A stretch of DNA of 43,682 bases from Candidatus Moranbacteria bacterium UBA2206 (GTDB lineage Bacteria > Patescibacteriota > Minisyncoccia > Moranbacterales > UBA2206), in contig DCUU01000004.1 in the NCBI GenBank assembly GCA_002328565.1, forward strand, positions 1 through 43,682, in the 5' to 3' direction. A program made the position numbers and the translations under genes. Under the pieces are notes generated by a model. That model searched no databases. It saw nothing but the letters and a program-made list of their open reading frames with translations, and was not told the origin of the DNA. Below, one piece after another: positions 16,551 through 24,771 of this stretch (position 1 is the first letter of the stretch; the number at the start of each line of letters is the position of its first letter).

Positions 16551-16582
16551 CTACGAATTACGAATTTTTACGAATGTACTAA
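16551..16582. repeat. CTACGAATTACGAAT repeat
   Basis: It closely matches 505-535, with CTACGAATTACGAAT followed by TACGAATGTAC. It lies in the 57-bp gap between virB4 and the next gene. Confidence 0.6.
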
Positions 16583-16600
16583 TGTGAACTAAAAAATATC

Positions 16601-17131
16601 ATGTACGACCCACAAAAAAAAGAAGAATTAGAAAATAATCAACAAGAGGCTCAAGAAGCTCGACAAAAAGAAGCTGAGGAAAAAGAACGAGCCAGAGAAA
16701 AATTAGCTGCTAATCCAATAAAAAACATAGCTGCTGCTAATAAGATTATCCAATCTACCTCTCTCTTTTCTCAAAGAAAATCTTCTGATGTGTTTTTTTA
16801 CATTGCCCTTGCTGCTGCTTCACTAAATGATTTATTGAGTCTTTTTCAGGTCACTGGCGTAGGTTACGCTCTTGTGGTTATTATGACTATTTTAATTTTC
16901 ATTTTTATCGGTTTTATGGTAATGCTTGGAGTTCTGGCTGGTGGAGGTGGCGGAATAAGTATTCTGCTTTTGCTTTTGGGCGGAACTATTACAGAAATGC
17001 TCCCTGCGATAAGTCTTCTTCCTGCAACCACCGGCGTAGTAGTAGCTATGTATATTGTAGTTTTGAAAAAAAGAAAAAAGAACGCTCAAAAACTCGAGCA
17101 AAGCTATGCAGAGCAAGAAAGCTACGCTTAA
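16601..17131 (+). CDS. small membrane protein with coiled-coil N-terminus
   Basis: This 176-residue protein has two halves. Residues 1-45 are a Glu/Lys/Gln-rich helix (EELENNQQEAQEARQKEAEEKERAREKLA), a likely coiled coil. Residues about 60-160 hold three hydrophobic segments with Gly-rich turns (MLGVLAGGGGGISILLLLLGG). A Lys-rich end follows. No family is recognised. It lies between VirB4 and the TCATTCCCG repeat and is probably part of the secretion locus. The coiled coil could contact the VirB4 ATPase; this is inference from position only. Confidence 0.6.
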   Translation: MYDPQKKEELENNQQEAQEARQKEAEEKERAREKLAANPIKNIAAANKIIQSTSLFSQRKSSDVFFYIALAAASLNDLLSLFQVTGVGYALVVIMTILIFIFIGFMVMLGVLAGGGGGISILLLLLGGTITEMLPAISLLPATTGVVVAMYIVVLKKRKKNAQKLEQSYAEQESYA

Positions 17132-17138
17132 AAATCTC

Positions 17139-17239
17139 TGTCATTCCCGTGGAAACGGGAATCCAGTGTAAAAATTTATTAACTTGAGACTAGATCCCCG
17201 CAGGAGTTTATGCTCGCGAAAGCGGGTGCGAGGATGACA
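17139..17239. repeat. TCATTCCCG...GGATGACA palindromic repeat, copy 2
   Basis: TGTCATTCCCGTGGAAACGG opens the element and GAGGATGACA closes it. It shares GGGAATCCAGTG and GACTAGATCCCCGCA with the copy at 5596-5703. It contains an extra nested hairpin (CCCGC...GCGGG). It fills the gap within the secretion locus. Confidence 0.85.
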
Positions 17240-17252
17240 ATTATAAAAATCA

Positions 17253-17921
17253 ATGCGGTATTATCATAAAAGAAAATTATCCTCTCGTTTAATTGAAAAT
17301 AAGGAAACTATCATCACTTCCTTGGTGATTATTTTTTGTTTGGCCTTGTCAATTTTTTTCCCAGTGAAAAATTCAGCTCAACTTCTTACCCGCAATATTT
17401 TTTTTCTAGTTATTGTCCCTATTCTTTATTATAAATTAATTCTCAAGAAAAAAATTTCTGATTTTGGTTTGACTTTGGGCGATAAAAAAGCTGGGGTTTT
17501 TTGGGGAATTTTAATGTTACTAGCCACTCTTTTGACTTTTTTTCTACTATATTCATATACTGATTTCAAAAAAAACTATTTGCTTTCATCCTACATTGTG
17601 CATAATTTCTGGGTTTTTCTGCTCTATGAACTTATTCTCGCTAATCTTTTTGTTTTTGTTCAAGAATTTTTCTGGCGTGGATTTATCTTGCTCTATTTTT
17701 CTAAAAAAATAGGAGTCTTCTCAATTTTTTTGCAATTTATTATTTTTATATTAATTATTATCCCCACAGAAAATTCTTTTTGGCAAATGGCGCCGACACT
17801 CGCAATTTCTCTTTTTTCTGGTATAATAGTATATAAGAGTCGCTCTATATTTTATTCTTGGATTGTTTCATTATTTTCAATTATAATTTTAGACAGTTTT
17901 ATAATATATCATTTGAAATGA
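17253..17921 (+). CDS. CPBP-like multi-pass membrane protein, catalytic motif degraded
   Basis: This 222-residue protein has about six to seven membrane segments. FVQEFFWRGFILLYF (about residues 131-145) matches the first motif of CPBP/CAAX intramembrane glutamyl proteases, normally EExxxR, but here reads QExxxR. The later FxxxH and HxxxB motifs are not visible. It is therefore a divergent and perhaps inactive CPBP relative. Its stop overlaps the start of the next gene (ATGA), so the two are translationally coupled. CPBP proteins process or protect exported peptides in some systems; a link with the large surface protein it precedes is inferred. Confidence 0.55.
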   Translation: MRYYHKRKLSSRLIENKETIITSLVIIFCLALSIFFPVKNSAQLLTRNIFFLVIVPILYYKLILKKKISDFGLTLGDKKAGVFWGILMLLATLLTFFLLYSYTDFKKNYLLSSYIVHNFWVFLLYELILANLFVFVQEFFWRGFILLYFSKKIGVFSIFLQFIIFILIIIPTENSFWQMAPTLAISLFSGIIVYKSRSIFYSWIVSLFSIIILDSFIIYHLK

Positions 17922-20668
17922 AAAACAAAAAGTTCAAAAAAAATTATTCTGTACTCAAATTTTTTCTTATTGGATTGTTGCTTTTTTCTCAAGCCAAAAC
18001 AACCCAAGCAGGTACCAGTATTAGCAATGTCGGCAAACTCTGGGGGATATCAGGTCCAGGGATGCTTGCTAATGAAATATTAAGCGAATATGGACTTGAT
18101 GCATCAACCGTAAAATCATTCACTGAAGTCGCTAATGTTGCCCCACTAAAGAAAACACCTCCTCAGGTTTCACTTTTTTTCACTCCTACCAACCCAAGTG
18201 AAGGAGAAAAAATTACTGTCACTGCGTCACCAACATACTTCATGAACGATTCCAAAGATTTATACTATACTTGGTTTCTAAGAACAGCTGAGTGCAAAAA
18301 AAGGTGTGATGAGGGAGAATGTGAAAGTGAAAAATTAGATAAGTGCGATCTCAATAATGATAACGCCATTGATATCAAAGATTATAAAATAAAAGCCATG
18401 CGAATGATTGTTAGCGGTGGCTTTGTTGCGAGTTCTGATGATATTTATGAAAATTCCACTGATAATGATGGTTATCTTGCCTCTTCTGGTGGCAATGATC
18501 AAAAAGGCAAGCTCGCTTATTGCTATATTCAAGATATAACATCTGGCAAGGAATATGAAATTGATTGTGGCAGTGGAAAAGAAAGTCATCTCTTCCCTCA
18601 TGCTGAAAATGCAGAAACGGGGGATGGAAAATTTGGCCGAGATGAAGAAAAATTTTGGCAAACTGACCCAAATAGTAATGACACAGCTAATAATGGTCAT
18701 CCTGATGAAGCCAATGTAGCAGGACTGGGTATCTCTAGCTTTTCTTGGAACTATCAAAAAGGCGACAAGGTTGGTGTAGTTGTGGAGGGAGTTTCTATTG
18801 ATGCCCCTCCAACGGAGGATTCTTCCTATAAAACGATGTGGGCAATGAACAAAGGATCAGATACGGATGACTTTTCTGCCGAACTCAAAAATGATGATTA
18901 TCCCAATACCCTAGATGAAATTATTTCTACTACTATCGATGGACTCAACACTATTACTCTTACCAAAACAACTCTTCAGGAAATCGAAGGTAAAATTGTC
19001 AATGGCGTAGCCAATATCAAAACCACCGTCACAATGCATAAAGTCACAAGAATTACTACTACTCAAGCCTTGGTGAGTGATACTGATGTAGGGGAAAATG
19101 AGGATGATGATGGAAATGGTGAACCTGATTACCCTATTAATCCAACTATTACCTATTCTACAAAAATTTTTTCTCCTGATGATTTCGAAATTGACAATGG
19201 TGATATCGAAAAACCAAGTGATCTAGATAAATTTTTATATGACTCATTAGTTTCTCCACAAGAAAACACGCCTGGGAGCAATAAGCTAGACATTGCTCTT
19301 TCTTATTCACCCAACAATCCCATCAATGACCCCTCTGGCGTCGAAGGTGATGGCGACCTACTTACCATCAATTCTTCTATCTCTAACGCCAAGGATGCTA
19401 ATTATTTGCAGTATGACTGGAAAGTTTATGCTGGCACAGATATTGCTACTGACAATTGGACACTTCTCTTAAAACCTGCATTACTTGAATCCACTCAATC
19501 GGTTGGTTTAGGCATTGACACTTTCAAATTTAAATTAGGTCTACCAGAAACAAACAAGTATCTCAAAGTTGTTCTGACTGTCACAGAAAATACTGGTGAA
19601 GAATATCCCCGCAAAAACACTCAGGATATAATTATTCCAATAAACTCTACTGAAAAAAAAATAGGTGCCTACACTATCTCAGCAACAAACTTAACTGACA
19701 CTCCGACTATTGATCCTGACAACTTATCTCGTGTGAAAATTGCCCTAGGAAATGAAATTTGCAAAGACAATTCTCTTGAAAAAGCTCTTTGTCCTGTAAC
19801 CAAAAATCAAATTGTTGCAATATCCGTTCCAGCAGAAAACTTTCCAACAGGAACTAATCCTGATTTTCTTTGGACTATTGACGGCAAGCCCTTTTCTTAT
19901 CCTTATTGTTTTTTTGAAGGTTGTGCCCCAGAAAAGCAAATTAATACCGCCTATTTTCCAGTTCTCAAAGAAGTTGGGGAACAATATACCGTAAACTTAA
20001 CTGCTACCAATAAAACTGGAGAAAAAATAAATATCAGTAGAAATTTTCAAGTGGTTGATCCGGAAATTACTATTCTTTCCGCTAACACAACAACCTGCAA
20101 TCAAACAGTTTTGGGAAAATATTTTGATGTTAATGGTAATTCATTTTATGATTACAGCTTACTAAATTTTTGGGCTTTCAATAATTCTAATATAAAATTA
20201 AAAGCTATTACTACTGGTTTTTCCACTTCACCAGAAAACTTAAATTGGGTAATTGACGGTGATTCGATAAACTCTGCCAATGCTAGCGTGTATGGTTTCA
20301 GAATTGATAGCACTGGAATTCTAACCTTACCACCAAAAAAAACCCAGGGTGAAAGTTACAGTATTTCCGTTAGCACGCTCTATACGCGAAATAATCTCGT
20401 CAAAAAAGCATTGAATGCTATTTGGGGTGTCACATATAATCAGTTTTACGAAAAAGCAGTTTCCGATGATGCAATTATAACTATGCAAGATGCTCCCATC
20501 ACAACTGCCCGTGCTAAATCAAAAAAAATATTTGCCACCATTTATTCTTCTACTCCAGCGTACTTGGCATTCCTCCTTCGAATCGTTCTGACTATTTCTC
20601 TGCTTTTATTTATCACTAAGCTAGTTTTCTCGTTTTCTCCCCAAATTAATTTGCGAGAAGAAGATTAA
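17918..20668 (+). CDS. large exported membrane-anchored surface protein of the secretion locus
   Basis: This 916-residue protein has a signal peptide (residues 1-32, ending AKTTQAG). A long Asp/Asn/Thr/Ser-rich extracytoplasmic region follows, with several beta-sandwich (PKD/cadherin-like) segments such as FTPTNPSEGEKITVTASPTY. A membrane helix near the C-terminus (AYLAFLLRIVLTISLLLFI) and a short charged tail close it. Near residue 141, DLNNDNAIDIKDYKIKA fits a dockerin/EF-hand calcium loop, and further DxDxDG-like stretches occur. The ATG at 17918 overlaps the previous stop; upstream TTG starts would run through the CPBP-like gene. It is probably the surface-exposed part of the secretion or pilus system. 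Cysteines are present in pairs, suggesting disulfides. Confidence 0.7.
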   Translation: MKNKKFKKNYSVLKFFLIGLLLFSQAKTTQAGTSISNVGKLWGISGPGMLANEILSEYGLDASTVKSFTEVANVAPLKKTPPQVSLFFTPTNPSEGEKITVTASPTYFMNDSKDLYYTWFLRTAECKKRCDEGECESEKLDKCDLNNDNAIDIKDYKIKAMRMIVSGGFVASSDDIYENSTDNDGYLASSGGNDQKGKLAYCYIQDITSGKEYEIDCGSGKESHLFPHAENAETGDGKFGRDEEKFWQTDPNSNDTANNGHPDEANVAGLGISSFSWNYQKGDKVGVVVEGVSIDAPPTEDSSYKTMWAMNKGSDTDDFSAELKNDDYPNTLDEIISTTIDGLNTITLTKTTLQEIEGKIVNGVANIKTTVTMHKVTRITTTQALVSDTDVGENEDDDGNGEPDYPINPTITYSTKIFSPDDFEIDNGDIEKPSDLDKFLYDSLVSPQENTPGSNKLDIALSYSPNNPINDPSGVEGDGDLLTINSSISNAKDANYLQYDWKVYAGTDIATDNWTLLLKPALLESTQSVGLGIDTFKFKLGLPETNKYLKVVLTVTENTGEEYPRKNTQDIIIPINSTEKKIGAYTISATNLTDTPTIDPDNLSRVKIALGNEICKDNSLEKALCPVTKNQIVAISVPAENFPTGTNPDFLWTIDGKPFSYPYCFFEGCAPEKQINTAYFPVLKEVGEQYTVNLTATNKTGEKINISRNFQVVDPEITILSANTTTCNQTVLGKYFDVNGNSFYDYSLLNFWAFNNSNIKLKAITTGFSTSPENLNWVIDGDSINSANASVYGFRIDSTGILTLPPKKTQGESYSISVSTLYTRNNLVKKALNAIWGVTYNQFYEKAVSDDAIITMQDAPITTARAKSKKIFATIYSSTPAYLAFLLRIVLTISLLLFITKLVFSFSPQINLREED

Positions 20669-20679
20669 AGTAAAATCAA

Positions 20680-21837
20680 ATGAAAAAACAAAAAATTCTA
20701 ACTATTCTTATTTTTATAACCCTATTTATCCCTTCTATATCAGAAGCATGTTCTTGCGCCAATTCATGGACTCATGTTGATGTTGGGGAGCCTATTACAG
20801 AAACACTTAGTGATGATGCCTGTCATCAAGAATGTGCAAATCGAGGAGCAAAATTATGGAACAATGATTTTGTAAGTTTATCCTATAATAATGTCACAAA
20901 AAAACCTTTGTCAGCTACTAAAAATGATTCGTCTGTTAATAGTTCTTCTATTCCAGGAAAATACACACCGATGGAAGAAATTCCTGGATTTGGTAAACTT
21001 GAAGATTTCCCAGCTTATTTGATGGCAATCTACAAATTCGGACTGTGGGCAATTGGAACTTCCGCGATGTTTATGATTATGATTGGCGGATATATGTATC
21101 TCACTTCTGCCGGCAATAATTCTCAAACTGGAAAAGCTAAGGGCATTATCACCGATGCTATTGCGGGACTTATTCTTGCTCTAGTTTCTTATGTCCTACT
21201 TTACACAATCAATCCAGAATTGGTGCAATTTAAGCCCCTAAAAGGCATTACAAGCACTTCTGGCACAACAGCTGAAGTTGGGGGAACTGGCGGGACAAAA
21301 GAAGGTACTGATAAATACTATAAGGAAGCTTGTCCTAATATATCATCAACCTCTCCGATTGTTTTTTCTGGAGCCAATATGAGTTTGGATTCTAATTGCA
21401 ATAAATATGACTCTCTTTTTAATTCTTATGGCCAACAATATGATGTTGATCCTAAAATATTAAAAACAATCGCTCAAATAGAATCCGTCTGTGGGAAATT
21501 AATGAAAAGCGATGCAGGAGCTTGTGGATTGATGCAACTCATGGAAGATACCGCACATAAAACTTGCGAAGAATTACTAGCCAGCGATGCTTTATCTGTA
21601 GAATCAGCCGCCAAATACATAAGCAATAATAAATCTGCGCACGGAGGAAATGTTGAAAAAATTCTAGCTGGATATAATAGTGGTTATGCAACAACCGGAA
21701 GTGGGGGGCTTGCACTAAGCAATGATTGTAAAGATACACCAGGAACTCTAAAATATCAATGTTGTGTAAAACCTGACGAACTAGATGAAACAATCGGGTA
21801 TGTCTGGAAGGGTGTTGGAGTAATGAAAAAACAATAA
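20680..21837 (+). CDS. VirB2-like pilin domain fused to a lytic transglycosylase
   Basis: This 385-residue protein has a signal peptide (1-23). A Cys-rich segment follows, then a two-helix hydrophobic pair, GLWAIGTSAMFMIMIGGYMYLTSAG and KGIITDAIAGLILALVSYVLLY, which is the VirB2/TrbC-like pilin core (compare the next gene). After a Gly/Thr linker, residues about 240-340 form an SLT-type lytic transglycosylase, with ILKTIAQIESVCG (catalytic Glu about 268), AGACGLMQLMEDTA and ILAGYNSG. Lytic transglycosylases (VirB1) open peptidoglycan for the secretion channel. Here that activity is tethered to a pilin-like membrane anchor in one polypeptide. Confidence 0.82.
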   Translation: MKKQKILTILIFITLFIPSISEACSCANSWTHVDVGEPITETLSDDACHQECANRGAKLWNNDFVSLSYNNVTKKPLSATKNDSSVNSSSIPGKYTPMEEIPGFGKLEDFPAYLMAIYKFGLWAIGTSAMFMIMIGGYMYLTSAGNNSQTGKAKGIITDAIAGLILALVSYVLLYTINPELVQFKPLKGITSTSGTTAEVGGTGGTKEGTDKYYKEACPNISSTSPIVFSGANMSLDSNCNKYDSLFNSYGQQYDVDPKILKTIAQIESVCGKLMKSDAGACGLMQLMEDTAHKTCEELLASDALSVESAAKYISNNKSAHGGNVEKILAGYNSGYATTGSGGLALSNDCKDTPGTLKYQCCVKPDELDETIGYVWKGVGVMKKQ

Positions 21838-21853
21838 TTTATTAAAATTTATT

Positions 21854-22312
21854 ATGCAAACTAAAATAAAAATCGCTGTTTTTTTGCTATTTTTTGGAAT
21901 TTTTTTGCCAATTTTTTCCGCGCAAGCTGGACTTGTGCCTTGCGGACTAAGCGTAGATGATAAAGATTTAGCTGGTGATCAAACTGGCGCTTGTACTCTT
22001 TGCCATCTAATTGTCGGTATACAAAACATTGTCTCCTTTGGTTTGAAGCTACTCATCACTGTGGCGGCGGTAGGAATTTTTATTGCAGGAGTAATGTATA
22101 TAATTTCTTCCGGATCAGAAGAAATGATGAAAAATGCCAAAGCCTTTCTCACTGCCAGTCTCACTGGCTTTACTATAGTGCTTTGCGCTTGGCTAATTGT
22201 GAATGTAATTATGTGGGTTCTCTCTGCCAAAACCAAACTAGGCGTTGAAGAAGCTAATAATTGGTACACTTTTAGTTGCAGTACCCAAAGCTCTGCCACC
22301 CCAACTAAATAA
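21854..22312 (+). CDS. VirB2/TrbC-type pilin
   Basis: This 152-residue protein has a signal peptide (1-25). Two hydrophobic helices follow with the pattern seen in Patescibacteria type IV pilins: FGLKLLITVAAVGIFIAGVMYIISSG and AFLTASLTGFTIVLCAWLIVNVIMW, joined by SEEMMKNAK. It has short Cys-containing segments before and after. It is a likely major pilin or a small channel subunit of the secretion system. It is 16 bp after the fusion gene, with which it shares the two-helix core, and six bases before the propeller gene. Confidence 0.75.
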   Translation: MQTKIKIAVFLLFFGIFLPIFSAQAGLVPCGLSVDDKDLAGDQTGACTLCHLIVGIQNIVSFGLKLLITVAAVGIFIAGVMYIISSGSEEMMKNAKAFLTASLTGFTIVLCAWLIVNVIMWVLSAKTKLGVEEANNWYTFSCSTQSSATPTK

Positions 22313-22318
22313 TTCTCT

Positions 22319-23455
22319 ATGTCCATTCTCAAAAAAATATTTTTCTTTTCACTTTTTATCCTTTTTCTATCCCTACTTTTTTGGGGAATTTATGTTTTGT
22401 CTTTCAAAAAAACCGAGACAAAAAAGGATACCACCCTTCCTCTGAATAATTCTTTCTCACAAGATTTGCCAAAAATTCCATCTTTTTCCAGCGCAAAAAT
22501 ATCCACTGTTTCTCAAGAATTAACTATTTCACCAACTCTTTCTAGCTCTGGCGATAAAATTTGGTATTTTGGGACTTCCGGAGAATTAAATGAGGTTGAT
22601 CTTATTGGAAGCGCTCCGAAAAAATTAAGTGAAACAAAAATCACAAACCCTTCTAGTGTTCTTTGGTCTCCAGACAAATTAAAAGCATTACTAAGGGGAA
22701 GTGATAATTTTTCAGTTTTTGATACTACAAACAATCAGATTTCACCTCTTAATAGCAATATCACAGCCGTTTCCTGGCAAGCCGTATCATCAAAAATAAT
22801 TTATAAATATTATGATCCGGTTAATAAAAAAAGTTCATTGAATGTTTCTGATGCGGATGGAAAAAATTGGAAAAAAATTCTTGACTTACCTCACGATAAA
22901 ATATCCTTTTTACAAATTCCTCGCTCGGGTCTGATTTCTTTTTGGAACAATGGCGACGCCTATTATCCAACCCTTTTTCAAACAGCCTCTCTCATCGGAG
23001 AAGATACAAAAACTCTATATCAGGAAAGTTTCGGCACTGATTATCTTTGGGATAATTCCGGAAGTCATGTCCTAGTCAGCCAAACAGACGTCAAGGGTGG
23101 TACAAAGATACAACTTGGTGTTATGAATTATAATGGAGGGGAATATAGAAATCTCGGCTTGCCAACATTTGTTTCCAAATGTGTTTGGTCCAAAGATAAC
23201 AAAACAATTTTTTGCGCTCTCCCAGGAAACATTCCGGAGAACTCTATCTTGCCGAATGATTATAAAACTGGAAAATTCACTACTACAGATACTTTTTGGA
23301 AAATAGACACTACTACAGGAGAAAAAAATCGCTTAGTAGAAACTAGCGACATATCAGGTACATTCGATGCTTCTGAATTTTTTCTTAATAGCGATGAAAG
23401 TTTACTTTTCTTTGTGAATAAAATAGACAAGAAGTTATACAAAATAACCCTCTAA
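22319..23455 (+). CDS. membrane-anchored beta-propeller (TolB/PD40-like) protein
   Basis: This 378-residue protein has an N-terminal signal anchor (residues 5-28). A Ser/Pro linker and repeated beta-rich units of about 45 residues follow. Many carry W(S)xDxxxxxx signatures (SSVLWSPDKLKALL, TDYLWDNSGSHVLV, SKCVWSKDNKTIFC, FFLNSDESLLFFV), typical of TolB/PD40 propeller blades. No catalytic residues are evident. It is the last gene of the plus-strand secretion locus, and the stop is followed by the element at 23462-23612. It could be an envelope scaffold of the machine. Confidence 0.7.
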   Translation: MSILKKIFFFSLFILFLSLLFWGIYVLSFKKTETKKDTTLPLNNSFSQDLPKIPSFSSAKISTVSQELTISPTLSSSGDKIWYFGTSGELNEVDLIGSAPKKLSETKITNPSSVLWSPDKLKALLRGSDNFSVFDTTNNQISPLNSNITAVSWQAVSSKIIYKYYDPVNKKSSLNVSDADGKNWKKILDLPHDKISFLQIPRSGLISFWNNGDAYYPTLFQTASLIGEDTKTLYQESFGTDYLWDNSGSHVLVSQTDVKGGTKIQLGVMNYNGGEYRNLGLPTFVSKCVWSKDNKTIFCALPGNIPENSILPNDYKTGKFTTTDTFWKIDTTTGEKNRLVETSDISGTFDASEFFLNSDESLLFFVNKIDKKLYKITL

Positions 23456-23461
23456 TTTTAA

Positions 23462-23612
23462 GGGGGCTTATGTATTTGGATATATCAAGAGCATACGTAG
23501 GCATTGCAAAAAATATTAATTTTAGTTTATCTCGCATTACTGTCGGGATTTTATTTTACAAAAAAACTTTCGTGCCGAAGTGCGTTTGATATAAACAAAT
23601 ACACAAGCCCCC
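23462..23612. repeat. 150-bp palindromic element, copy E1
   Basis: GGGGGCTTATGTATTTG at the left end and CAAATACACAAGCCCCC at the right end pair over about 27 positions with few mismatches. The middle shares AAGAGCNTACGNAGGC, ACTGTCGNGATT and GCGTTTNATATAA with the element at 26030-26176 at nearly the same spacing. It fills the whole convergent gap between the secretion locus and the glycan operon and could end both transcripts. Confidence 0.85.
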
Positions 23613-23616
23613 AAAC

Positions 23617-24771
23617 TTATTTCAACACTAAAAAATTCAACCAAAAAATAATCGCTAGATCATTTTTGAAGTAAGTTGTATCAAAAATTCCATGAATTAG
23701 AATAATTAACATTATTCCTAAAGCCACAAGAAGAATCTGATTAGATTCTTTTTTTGATTTTATGAAAACATCTCGTAAAAATAAACTTGCCAAACCCAAA
23801 AAGCCACCAATGCCCAATACCCCACCAGAAAGCCACCAAGTTAAGTATAAATTATTTGGATGTGGCACTGCCCATTCCAAATAGAGTGGGAAGAATTTTT
23901 GATATTCTAAATAAGTTTTTTGAAAATTACCCGGTCCAACACCAAAAACAAAATTGTCCTCAATCATCTTCTGCGAAGCCTGCCAAATCATTATCCGAGA
24001 AGCCAGTGATGAGCGAGGATTAGCGGACAACAGATCTGTTAATTTTTTATTATTTAACTGCGAAAGAAAAAGTACCAAAATAATTATTCCTACTATCACT
24101 AATTTCTTAAAAATATTCTTGTTTTTCATTAAAACTATAACTATAAGCGATATAATCACCGAAAACCAAGCGGAGTAAGAATAGGTTAAAAACAATGCCA
24201 CTAGTATTGGAATTAAAAACAAGAAATATCCAATTCTAAATTTATTTTTTTGAAAAATAAAGATAATAATTGCTGGTGCCAAATACATCGCCAAATAATT
24301 TGGAGAGTTAAATATTCCAGTTAATCGATTATCATAAGTAAGGAAATTGGCAATATAATATCCACAAGAAATTAGGGCAACAAAAAACGCAGACAAAGAA
24401 TAGACTAGAAAAATCTGATTTATTTTTTCTTTTTCTATTATATTCCAAGTAAGAAAAAATAAAACTAACGGCATAAAAAACCAACTTTTTATTATGCCCC
24501 ATGATTGCAATTGATTTCCACTGAAAAAAGTTGAAAGCAAAATTCCCAAAAACATTATTCCACCAAAAATAACATACTTTCTATATTCAATAAAAAACTC
24601 GCTGACTTTTATTTCTTTCTTATAGCTAAAAACCCAGAGTAAAAAAATTATTCCGATTATTATTTCCAAAATATTCGTCGGCAAAAACCCTATTCTAATC
24701 TTCACTAAATAAAGCGGGGTAAAGAATATTGCCAAATAAATTAGATTTTCCAGTATTTTCTTATTTTTCAT
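23617..24771 (-). CDS. O-antigen ligase/polymerase family membrane protein
   Basis: This 384-residue protein has about ten membrane segments. In the second half is the Wzy_C/WaaL domain, with SLASRIMIWQASQKMIEDNFVFGVGPGNF and, after FPLYLEWAVPHPNNLYLTWW, the His-Pro-Asn that replaces the usual AHN. Family members polymerise or ligate sugars from lipid-linked donors at the outer face of the membrane. It is the last gene of the glycan operon and overlaps the previous gene by 11 bp. A sister protein precedes it, so one may be the polymerase and the other the ligase. Confidence 0.82.
   Translation of the reverse strand: MKNKKILENLIYLAIFFTPLYLVKIRIGFLPTNILEIIIGIIFLLWVFSYKKEIKVSEFFIEYRKYVIFGGIMFLGILLSTFFSGNQLQSWGIIKSWFFMPLVLFFLTWNIIEKEKINQIFLVYSLSAFFVALISCGYYIANFLTYDNRLTGIFNSPNYLAMYLAPAIIIFIFQKNKFRIGYFLFLIPILVALFLTYSYSAWFSVIISLIVIVLMKNKNIFKKLVIVGIIILVLFLSQLNNKKLTDLLSANPRSSLASRIMIWQASQKMIEDNFVFGVGPGNFQKTYLEYQKFFPLYLEWAVPHPNNLYLTWWLSGGVLGIGGFLGLASLFLRDVFIKSKKESNQILLVALGIMLIILIHGIFDTTYFKNDLAIIFWLNFLVLK

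Noticed and set aside
18335..18757. 140-codon frame on the minus strand
   Set aside because: Lies within the large surface protein gene and has no protein-like features.
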